From assembly GCF_001723175.1 (NCBI RefSeq), contig NC_064655.1:1922001-1986000 (forward strand): a DNA stretch of 64,000 nt, read 5' to 3'. Positions 24,750-33,607 of the stretch are shown one piece after another; within the stretch, counting starts at the first letter, position 1, and each line of letters begins with the position of its first letter. Both the position numbers and the translations under genes were made by a program. The DNA is from Penicillium oxalicum (taxonomy: Eukaryota > Ascomycota > Eurotiomycetes > Eurotiales > Aspergillaceae). A model generated the notes under the pieces. The model did no database searches, was not told where the DNA came from, and saw nothing but the letters and a program-made list of their open reading frames with translations.

Positions 24750-25130
24750 ATGTCGTACAATGTCTATCGAGTTTCTAGTGCCGGCCTGCCCCGGGATCAT
24801 CACGCCATCTTTGTCGACATGAACGACGATCTGTCTGGATGGTTGTTCCAGGTCACCGGCAACATCCAGAACGGAATGAAATACGATCACAAACCATCCA
24901 AGAAACCCGAAGAGTCGGGCACCTACCAAAGCAAAATAGCCATTGGAACGGTCGCGACCGCGGATTTTGCACGCATCAAGCCAACCTGTGAAAGCATCCC
25001 TGCGCCCAAGAAGCAGTTTGAAGGAGCGCGGAGGCTCTATCCGAAAGAACCTCTTCGGCGCTGCCAGGAGTGGACCCAAGAGGCCATAGATGCTTTGGTT
25101 CAGGCGGGAATTCTTAAGACCTCAACTTGA
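24750..25130 (+). CDS. Small uncharacterised fungal protein (126 aa)
   Basis: Single-exon gene. It has the look of a small hydrophilic family common in Eurotiales and usually annotated only as hypothetical; I know of no assigned function. Visible features: an N-terminal GLPRDHHAIFVDMND segment, GWLFQVTGNIQNGMKYDHKP, a central IGTV stretch, and a C-terminal basic-aromatic block RRLYPKEPLRRCQEWTQEAI followed by a hydrophobic helix. No signal peptide or membrane span, so cytosolic by default. The downstream neighbour is a broken phosphotransferase gene. The ATG is the first in frame and lies 132 nt after a TATA box. Confidence 0.72.
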   Translation: MSYNVYRVSSAGLPRDHHAIFVDMNDDLSGWLFQVTGNIQNGMKYDHKPSKKPEESGTYQSKIAIGTVATADFARIKPTCESIPAPKKQFEGARRLYPKEPLRRCQEWTQEAIDALVQAGILKTST

Positions 25131-25696
25131 ACGCAACGCGTAGCCTTGATCTGGCGAATGTTGCTATTGCGGATCGTGACCATTGAATGCAACACATGTG
25201 TATGTATCTGGACACGAGCTCACGGTGTCAATTAGGGGGAGATTCTCAGGGTACATCTTTGAATTCCGTTTCGATCATGCGGCGGATACATTGGGTCATT
25301 TGTATGATCGGCTACTGCTTTGTAACGTCTTAGCTGGAAGTGAAATTCCCAATAGCTTGATAATGGTTCGCTTCCTATATTCCAACCATTAGTGACTTAT
25401 ATGCCCGCAACTTCAGTTTCCACCCATCTTGGTGCCACGATGGTCGATATGTCTAATGTTGAGATTTTTTTGATGGTGCTCTCTGTAGCAAGCTGATCAT
25501 TGACGCCCAACCGATTCGGAGTATTGTAGCGGTAACTGACCGTGTGAGAGAACAAGCATAACAAACAGACAAAACGAAGGCATCTATACTCGAGTGTTTG
25601 CACTGCTTTTCTTTACACATACAAAACCGCGCCGGCACTTCCATGCGCCCACTGCGCCAACCTGTCAACTATCTACAAGATCAATATTGAGCAACA
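25131..25696. other. Intergenic, no gene seen
   Basis: AT-rich spacer between the small gene and the broken phosphotransferase gene. Nothing beyond short frames. Confidence 0.6.
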
Positions 25697-26554
25697 ATGA
25701 GAAGTCTCTTTCAAACACCTTTCTACGCGACTGGCTTGTCTTGTCCTCTGCCCACTGATGCTGAAATCGAGAAGGCTCCAGATATTTCCTTGGAATAGGA
25801 AGGGTGGAGAGTCGTTGCAGTGGGCCAGCATTTTGTTGTGAAATTTGGACGAGGAGTCAATCTCATGGAAGGAGAAAATATGTTATTTGTTCGGGAGAAT
25901 AAAAACATCCATGTTCCGCGGGTCTACGCTCTCTACACGAGGCCCGAGTCTGGCAAAAGTTTTATCGTCATAGAGCGCACTATCGGACAGACCCTGCTTT
26001 CAGCTTGGGCGGAACTTGAACATTCGTAGAAGAGTAGTATAGCTCGCGCTTTGCAGAGCTACTTAGATAAATGACGTCGGCTTCCATCTCCAAATTACTC
26101 TGGCAGTTTCGGCAAAAGGCCACTTCTAGATGATATCTTTTGGACAATGGATCCTGATCCTTTAGTGAACGGCCCTTTCGATTCGGAGGATGATCTGAAT
26201 GAAGCTATGACGCGAAAATACGTTTCTAATGGAGGTCCACGTTTGAGAGCGGAATACTTTCGCCGTTGCTTTCCCCTCATTTTGAGGGGCCATGAGTCGA
26301 CCTTTACTCATGGCGATGTTCAACGGAAGAACATAGTCATCTGCGATGAAGACCATGCCGGCCATGAAGCTCCTTCCATCGTGATCATTGATTGGGAAAA
26401 CGCTGGGTGGTATCCAGCATATTGGGAATATTGCATGGCGGTTTGCGCTTTAAGATGGGATGATAACTGGTGCCTGTGGATCGACAGTTTTCTGGAGACA
26501 TTTGTCCCTGAAGCTGCATGGTTCCAGTCACTGCGACTAGAGTTATGGCCGTAG
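25697..26554 (+). pseudogene. Aminoglycoside phosphotransferase (APH)-family kinase, broken by three stops
   Basis: A 286-codon frame that reads as a fungal APH/choline-kinase-like protein from ATG 25697 to TAG 26552-26554, interrupted by in-frame TAG 25796, TAG 26027 and TGA 26072. No net frameshift is needed: all segments lie in one frame. N-lobe: VVKFGRGVNLMEGENMLFVR and VYALYTRPESGKSFIVIERT (nucleotide-binding Lys and hinge region). C-lobe: FTHGDVQRKNIVI (Brenner catalytic loop HGD...N) and VIIDWENAGWYPAYWEY (metal-binding Asp). The stops lie near the N-terminus and in the linker before the C-lobe, and no GT-AG intron removes them. The translatable pieces lack either the catalytic loop or the P-loop, so function is probably lost. 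Family members act on unknown small-molecule hydroxyls in fungi. Confidence 0.82.
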
Positions 26555-27312
26555 GCGCCAAACACACCCCCCGGTAGGATATCTGGAAAAGACCCGTGGA
26601 CGCTTTTCAGACTAGGGCATTGGTGACAGCGATGTCACCCTCATTGTGATGCACGTACGGATTTGGAGATCTCCTACTGTGTTTTTGTCTGTTCCATGGC
26701 TATTATTTCCACCACCGTGGATTCTCACTTCTCTCCGGTTGCTCAGATCTACTTGTGCTTGGAGTCGGCGGCTTTAAAGTACCCATTTAGGTGGCGCGTA
26801 GGTGCTTTTTTTTTCCCAAATGAACATAGGAATAGTAACTGTCCCGTGAAATACAACAAGTACATATTGGCAACTGAGGTGTCGGAGTCGGAGGTTATAT
26901 CCAACTTAGTCAGCAGGCAGGGCACAGCATAGCCGTAAAGTATCCTGCGGGTGAGTTGCTCAGGCTCGAGCGCCGCGCAACAGAATAGCCAACAGCGTGT
27001 GTTGTCGCTGGTGTATCAAAGCACTAAGATGATCAAGAGAAGGGTCTAAAAAAACTATGGGCTATACCTTCCTTCTACCGACTCATCAGTGCAAAAGTAG
27101 TCCGGGTGAGTGACTCAGGGTAGGGGAAAACACTAGAGAAGATCGGAACCCGGGGAGCGCTCTTCTTTGTTCAACGTGGGGACGTTGTCAAATTGAAAGA
27201 ACTAGGTCGATAAGGCTCGGTCTTGACTTTCGAAAGTTCCTCGTCGACCCCCTGTTGCATCTACTTGAGCTGTACAGAACTGGATTTGGAGTATCACGGG
27301 CATTCAAAGGCA
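26555..27312. other. Distal upstream region of uricase, no gene seen
   Basis: No supportable gene. The only plus-strand frame of note (26663-26932) has no domain character. The right end contains the uricase GATA elements listed separately. Confidence 0.6.
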
Positions 27313-27324
27313 AGATAAGATAAG
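27313..27324 (+). promoter_or_regulatory. Tandem GATA sites (AreA-type)
   Basis: Two overlapping AGATAAG copies (27313-27319 and 27318-27324) match the HGATAR consensus of the nitrogen regulator AreA. They lie about 610 nt before the uricase ATG, consistent with nitrogen-metabolite control of purine catabolism. Confidence 0.55.
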
Positions 27325-27522
27325 CCCTTGCCAGTGCATGCGGATGCTCTCCTGACATGAGACTCTCTCTTTCTCTCTCTCTCAGAGTTCAAAAGCCAAT
27401 CCCGCTGCTGACTTTCGCAGCTAGACCTTTCCAGAGCACCATGTAGAATCAGACCAGTTAAAAGTCCCCATCCGGACCGTCAGATTGGAAATCCAGAAGT
27501 GGAGATCGGCCACTCGCGGTCA

Positions 27523-27536
27523 TCGGAGGTGCCCGA
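27523..27536. promoter_or_regulatory. Candidate UaY binding site TCGG-N6-CCGA
   Basis: TCGG, six bases (AGGTGC), CCGA: exactly the palindrome reported for UaY, the uric-acid-responsive Zn2Cys6 activator of purine-use genes in Aspergillus nidulans. It ends 400 nt upstream of the uricase ATG. One such match is expected by chance per about 65 kb, so its position in this promoter is meaningful though not proof. Confidence 0.65.
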
Positions 27537-27936
27537 TAGCTCCAGCAACGTTGGGGCCCGGACTCAGCCAGATGGGGTGGAGCAGCGCCGGAGACACCAG
27601 TCGGTCCTGGTGCGCGAACGGTATCTCTTGGCCGTCATCAGCCCATGCTTCCGTGGAAAACTGCGCCAGCAGCTGTGCTCAATAAATAGAAAGCTTGGGC
27701 AGGCGCCGCCGAAGATCCGTTACAAAAAAATTAAAAAGTTGTCACGACTTGATCCTCTTGTACCCCCCCATACGCACCCGTTCTCTTGTGACGCCGTCTG
27801 CGACAGCTCTGTGTTGCATCCATAACCTCAACGCCCGTGATCCGAAGATTCCATTTCTCCTTCTCATCCTGCCCTTTTTTGATTTGTTTATTGTAAATTC
27901 CTTTTATCATCGACACATTTTCTTCCCATCGTCATC

Positions 27937-29133
27937 ATGGCATCTTTGGCGGCTGCTCGCTACGGCAAGGACAATGTCCGAGTGTACAAGGTGCACCGGG
28001 ATGAGAAGACGGGCGTTCAGACCGTCGTGGAAATGACCGTCTGCGTCTTGCTCGAGGGCGAGATTGATACTTCGTATGTTTTCAACTTCTTTCCCTCCTC
28101 CTGAGCCGGTGGGTGTGGCGCAGATTGGAGCTGTCCCACCGAGCAGAGGACGCTCCGTGTGGTTCCATCGCGCGGAGATCAGAAAAATAAAACTAGCAAC
28201 TAACCTGGCAAATTCGCTCGATGGGAACAGCTACACCAAGGCGGATAACAGCGTCGTGGTAGCCACCGACTCCATCAAGAACACCATCTACATCACCGCC
28301 AAGCAACAGCCCGTCACGCCCCCCGAACTCTTTGGGTCCATCCTCGGCTCCCACTTCATCGAAAAGTACCCCCACATCCACGTCGCCCATGTCAATATCA
28401 TCACGCACCGATGGGTGCGCATGACCATTGACGGCAAGGCTCACCCGCACTCGTTCCTCAAGGACAGCCCGGAAACCCGCAACGTCCAGGTGGACGTGAC
28501 CGAGGGCAAGGGCATCGATATCACATCCTCCATCAATGGGTTGACCGTCCTGAAGAGCACCGGTTCCCAATTCTGGGGCTTTGTCCGCGATGAATTCACC
28601 ACGCTCAAGGAGACTTGGGACCGGATCCTCAGCACCCAGGTGGATGCTAAGTGGCAGTGGCGCCGCTTCAATGATGTGCAGCATGTCAAGGCCAATCTGG
28701 ACAAGTTTGATGGTGCCTGGGAGACCGCCCGAAACACCACGTTGAAGACGTTTGCCGAAGATAACTCGGCAAGTGTCCAGGCGACCATGTACAAGATGAG
28801 CGAGCAGATCTTGGCCGCTGTACCCCTGGTGGAGACGGTCGAGTATGCCTTGCCAAACATCCACTACTTTGAAATCGGTACGTTGGTCTTTTTCTTTTTC
28901 TTTGTCTTTTCTTTTGGGGGGGGGGGATGAAACAAATGTTCCCCTGCAACCAGTGAGGTCTTTGCAGCGCTTGGTGGGCTTATTTCTAACTTTATTTCTC
29001 TCGTGCAGATCTGAGCTGGCACAAGGGTCTGAAGAACACGGGCAAGGATGCGGAGGTGTATGCGCCTCAGTCCGGACCCAACGGCCTCATCAAGTGTACG
29101 GTGGACCGCTCCGGCCAAAAGGCCCGCCTGTAG
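27937..29133 (+). CDS. uaZ: Urate oxidase (uricase), peroxisomal
   Basis: Oxidises urate with O2 to 5-hydroxyisourate plus H2O2, the first committed step of uric acid breakdown. Exons 27937-28073, 28231-28877 and 29009-29133 give 302 residues, the same length as the Aspergillus flavus enzyme, with close identity throughout. Intron 1 uses the GTATGT donor at 28074, restoring DTSYTKADNS. Catalytic triad residues are present: Lys11 in ARYGKDNVRVYK, Thr in VVATDSIKNT, His in NIHYFEIDLSWHKGL. NSQFWGF-type signature reads TGSQFWGFVRDE. The C-terminus is ARL, a variant PTS1 peroxisomal signal. It has its own promoter, with UaY-type and GATA sites upstream, and is convergent with the mitochondrial uL13m gene. 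Confidence 0.97.
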
Positions 29134-29587
29134 ATGACGTGGAGAACCCAACGTGGAGTAGGTTTCGATGGGCCGAGTCTCCAAGGCTCGGAACCAATTC
29201 TTTCTTGTACATATCGAACATTTATTATTATATCCCATGGGCTGTGCAAGGTCATGGCCCGAATCGAGTATTGAACACTCTTCCGATGCGATTTGGTGAA
29301 ACCTGATTATGCAGGGACATGAGTGTACTGTATTGAAATGTAGCTGACTGCATCAAGAGCGTCTCAAGTCAAACACAAAAGGTACATGGTGGACGCGGAG
29401 AAGTGACGGCAGACGGAAAACCAGAGAAAGACAAATCCCATAAAAAGTGGACTCCACACCCATGCGCTGGCGGTATTGGATCATCACATAGAATATAATA
29501 TACACAAATCGGCTGGGCGCTCAATAAAAGCTCACAACGCAGACGATGGAAGACAAAAGGTGAAACAACAGAGAGAAGCGAGCTTTA
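29134..29587. other. Convergent 3' intergenic region
   Basis: 454 nt shared by the 3' ends of uricase (+) and uL13m (-). AT-rich, consistent with two polyadenylation regions; no other gene seen. Confidence 0.6.
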
Positions 29588-30291
29588 TTATGCTGAAGGG
29601 TTGGCCTCCTCAAAGGCAGCCCGGACCTCGGGGTAGTCCATGGTTGACTTGTTTCCAAACTTGACAATGTTCTCCTTGTAGGGATGCGCGAGGCCCTCGA
29701 AAGCTGTCGGACAAGGTTAGCGCTCTGCTGTGGAAGTTTTCGTGGCCCTCCCCGTGCTATATGCATTCCGAGTTCGACTCACTTTTCAGACGGGCCAAGC
29801 GCGGCTCCTGCAGCCGGTTCTTGGGCAACATGCCCTTGACCGCGCGGCGCAGAACTTCACCACCACCCCATTTTGTGAACATTTGATCCATCGTCATACT
29901 CTTCAAGCTACCGGGACGAGTCGTGTGGGTGTAGTATTTCTTCTGGAAGCGCTTCTTCCCAGTGGTCCGCAGATCATGGCACCCGGCAACAACGACATAG
30001 TCGCCGCAATCCGTCGAAGGGTCATAGATCGGCTTGTGCTTACCCATGAGAACAAGGGCAATAGAGGAAGCAAGACGACCGAGAGATCGAGAGTCGGACC
30101 CGGCGTCGACGTAGTGCCATGCCCGAGAATAGGCCAAACGAGTCTATGGAGACATGATATTGTCAGATATGGGGTATTCAACCAATTGACGCGGAGGACA
30201 CCGCCGCTGCGATTCAAATTGGAGCAGTAGCCACAATGAGCTTTGTCGAAAAGAAAAGAAAAGAATATACCTTTCCAACCGTCTGCGACAT
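29588..30291 (-). CDS. mrpl23: Mitochondrial large-subunit ribosomal protein uL13m (MRPL23-type)
   Basis: Component of the mitochondrial 54S subunit, homologous to bacterial L13. On the minus strand the exons are 30291-30271, 30143-29783 and 29703-29588, giving 165 residues. Exon 1 encodes only MSQTVGK; exon 2 continues TRLAYSRAWHYVDAGSDSRSLGRLAS and holds the L13 core GKHKPIYDPSTDCGDYVVV, with the family signature MFTKWGGGEVLRRAVKGMLPKN. Exon 3 adds TFEGLAHPYKENIVKFGNKS and a short tail. Donors are GTATAT and GTGAGT, acceptors TAG and CAG. The bacterial-type length and WHYVDA motif distinguish it from cytosolic L13A. It is divergent from cytosolic RPS16, with 335 bp between start codons. Confidence 0.93.
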
Positions 30292-30626
30292 CTTGATGAT
30301 CCGAGATGAGCAAGATCGTACAGGACTGAGCTGGTGATCAATGTCCAACCAAACACGCGATATCTGCGCAGACCTCCCGACCCGCTCATCCCCGAACTTT
30401 CCTGCCGCCCGTCTCCGCCCAGATCGTCGACCTCACGTGATCTGAGCCCTAAGCCGCTTTATCCACTAACCTGTTTTAGGTTAGCCCACGCTAAGCGAAG
30501 CCCGCACGGTGGAAGGGCAATTCAGGCGAATCGCCGGAGTGTGGGAATTTGCGGTCGACTTCTCATCATCTCCCACGACAACACACTCCCTCCCTATCGA
30601 CACCGACAAGGGCCATATCACCCACC
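30292..30626. promoter_or_regulatory. Divergent promoter between uL13m and uS9 genes
   Basis: 335 bp separates the two start codons. It holds a palindromic TCACGTGA at 30433-30440 (E-box/Cbf1-type) and an inverted repeat CTAACCT-5-AGGTTAG at 30466-30484 flanked by GTTAG/CTAAG motifs. Both elements sit centrally and could serve both genes. The E-box is the stronger signal; the 7-bp-arm repeat could be chance. Confidence 0.55.
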
Positions 30627-31555
30627 ATGGCTTCTACCGCGAGTGTGCAATGCTTCGGCAAGAAGAAGACGGGTGAGTTGGCGCGGAATTTTTGCGATCA
30701 AATTCGACACTATCGGAGAACGTTTTTGCTGATGGACGATTGTGCAATCTAGCCACCGCCGTCGCCCACTGCAAGGTATGAGACACCAAACGATTCCGAT
30801 ACAATGAAAATTCAGTACTCCGATAAACGATCATTGCGTCTTTGGAAATTGGATCGGAGGATATTTTGTCTGGGAGAAAACACGAATGAACAACGGAGCC
30901 GCGAAATGGACGGAACGAACAATTTGGGATCTCGACGACTATTGCACTTTAGATGGAAGATATGAACGAGCGACAGGCGACATGTACAACCGAAGACCAA
31001 ACGACGCAATGATTGTTCCGGGCGAATTCGCAACTTCCGAGTGAACGGCATGCTGAAGATTTATCGATTTATAGGCAGGCAAGGGCCTCATCAAGGTTAA
31101 CGGCCAGCCTCTCTCCCTGGTCCAGCCCGAGATCCTCCGCTTCAAGGTACGCGCAGATTTCCTATCCATTTTCTCGTCCCGTCCGCCCATGCCTCGATGC
31201 CATATCCGAGAATGATGTTGCGACAAACGAAAGGCATCGATCTTGCAGAGTGCGGCAGGCGGATTGAAGAGCGATACCAAAGTGTCTGGATTAGCCCCCT
31301 AACCCGATTTTTTCGCCCGAATAGGTCTACGAGCCCCTCCTGATCGTCGGTGCTGACAAGTTCGCCGGTGTCGACATCCGTGTTCGCGTCACTGGTGGTG
31401 GTCACACTTCCCAGGTCTACGCCATCCGTCAGGCCATCGCCAAGTCCATCGTTGCCTACTACCAGAAGTACGTCGATGAGCACTCCAAGAACCAGCTCAA
31501 GCAGGCCTTCGTTCAGTACGACCGCACCCTCCTGGTTGCCGACAACCGTCGCGCT

Positions 31556-31591
<36 letters not shown>

Positions 31592-31615
31592 CGTTACCAG
31601 AAGTCTTACCGTTAA
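30627..31615 (+). CDS. rps16: 40S ribosomal protein S16 (uS9)
   Basis: Cytosolic small-subunit protein near the decoding centre. Four exons: 30627-30672, 30753-30775, 31075-31146 and 31325-31615, totalling 143 residues, the normal eukaryotic length. Exon 2 encodes only about eight residues (ATAVAHCK). Exon 3 gives [19 protein letters not shown], and exon 4 [37 protein letters not shown] and the universal basic C-terminus [17 protein letters not shown], whose last Arg contacts P-site tRNA in known ribosomes. Intron 2 is 299 nt, long for this genome. I looked for C/D snoRNA boxes in introns 2 and 3 and found no convincing pair. Confidence 0.96.
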
Positions 31616-33464
31616 ATTCCTTTCTTTGCTCTTTACTTTGTTCGAAGATCAAAAAAATGGAATTTATTTCGAAATCAAAAACGGTGCTTCATGGATTGGG
31701 AATACAAAAACTCTGGAAGTGGAATGTTCATCTTATGCATCATCCGCTTTCATCACGAATCTTGTCTTTTTTCCATGGAAACTTCTTCTGGGTTCGGGGG
31801 GTTTTAGGATAGCGTTAGGGAGATCGCGACTACTGTGATGGTGGTCGTGGTTGTCATGAGCGGTTGGAGATCAGTCGGAAACGGTTTCTCAACCCGGTTG
31901 CCGGTGCTGACTGGATGTGATGTGGATGGGCAGATGGGATTGTATGTGATCCCTCATGTCTTCTTTTGTTTTCGCTGGCGCTGTTTTTTATGGCTGGAAA
32001 ATATACCTAGCATACGCCAGGAAAATCTGCTCAAATTACACCGGGTTTTCATGTCTGTTCAACGTTTTTGATTCGTAGATTCAATTACATGGATGTAGCC
32101 TGGCCATATAGGCATTCCTGGCCTCGGCTGATCTGTGCTTCCAGCTTTTGACGCGTCACAGACATAGTCTCTATTACTACGGTATTTTCCCAGGGCGGAT
32201 ACTCGCCTATGTAGTACTCGAAACTAGAGTCGAGGCCTGCATTGTCTCATGTGCTACTCTTACTCAATTCCATCCGACAAATCGAGACTGTCTCAGAAGA
32301 AAACCGTCGGATACTTCAATCACGTTAATTATTGACCCAGTCCAGCTCAGATTGGGCTGTAATGTTATCAAAGCCTCGCTCGGCCCTTTTGTGTCACAGT
32401 GACCCCCGCCATTGACTCACAAGCACTTTGTTACTTTCCACCTGGTCATCGGACGGTCTGCGAAAAGCAAACAAATCTAGAAAGTTGCGTGGAAAATCAC
32501 AGGCACGCAACTATATGGAGCTAACTAAAGCGCAACCTAGCACTCCTCTTGCTCTGCCCCCTCTGCTGAATAAACTGTGTCTCTGTCAATATCCCAACTT
32601 ATCCTTATGAACACCTCAAGGAGGTGGATTAGAAATATGGAAACCTGCGTGCTTGATGGGCAATTCTGGGGTCTTCAATCTAGCGCGCGTTGAGAGTCCT
32701 TCCCTCAGGTTCTCTCATCGGATGAACGCAGGTAGAGAGTGGGCTGGGATGTAGTAGATAACGCTTGATCAACCAGTCAATTCGAGTGTTTCGTCACGGG
32801 GCAGACAGATGCAGAATAGGTATGGTAAATGAGGCCAGCTGTGTCTTCGACGTTGATGAAGCACAGCACTGAGACCGTTTGACTGTTTCTTAGAGAGGAG
32901 CTGTGAGTTCAAGAGCCCATGCAGTCCACAGAGTCAACATGTCCATTCCTTAAGTCCCATCGATGGTTTGGTGAGGCCAGACGTAAGTGTGCTTGAGCTC
33001 GAGATGTTGCAAGTGTGATGCACCGGCTACTGCTCCTACTTGATTTTGGAGGTCCGCAGATCTTCGATTTTGTTCGTCACAGGTGAGAAGAAGAGTGCCT
33101 TTTGACTTAGAATGTCGGGACCGTTTCGTGGATAGTGCATCACTTTTGAGAGGGGGGGAAAACATGGTGAGGCTGTTTATGGAGACTGATAATCATCTGT
33201 GTGATACTTGCGGCTGTGTTCAAGGCACCTTGAGGTAAATCGAAGTTTACAGCAGTACGGTCAAAAACAATACTTCAATTTTCAATTCCTTCTATTCTCA
33301 GCTTCGAAGTCCCCTTGTATTTAACAGAGTGCAGCAAAACGAGCAGTGAGAATGGATTGACGAGCTATCGCGCGCCTACCAAATTAGGAAACTCGATGGG
33401 GGCCACAGTGCTGTGCCTTTTTTGCCTTAGTGCCTGAGGCTGGTGGCCCACCCAAACCACTTTA
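31616..33464. other. Intergenic, RPS16 3' region and polymerase alpha upstream region
   Basis: No gene supported. The first few hundred bases are RPS16 3' UTR. Remaining frames (71-84 codons) lack domain character. Confidence 0.55.
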
Positions 33465-33470
33465 ACGCGT
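33465..33470. promoter_or_regulatory. Candidate MluI cell-cycle box
   Basis: ACGCGT, 138 nt upstream of the polymerase alpha ATG. This is the MBF core that drives G1/S expression of POL1 and other replication genes in yeasts. CGCG-rich DNA follows (GATCGCGTC, GTCGCGACC). A six-base match alone is weak evidence; the gene context raises it. Confidence 0.45.
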
Positions 33471-33607
33471 CCCGATCGCGTCAGGTCGCGACCGCCCGTT
33501 CCCCGGGCGCGAAATTGATCTCGAGTGCCTCCCTTTCCCCACTAAGTGGTGTGTATTGACCCTCCTGCCATTGATGGGTTTCTGTCAATAGCCCTTCCAA
33601 AAGAAAC

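Noticed and set aside
25697..26554. Intact intron-containing APH gene
   Set aside because: No GT-AG pairs remove the three stops while keeping the conserved segments in frame.
30776..31324. snoRNA in RPS16 introns
   Set aside because: An ATGATGT near-match lacks a D box and closing stem.
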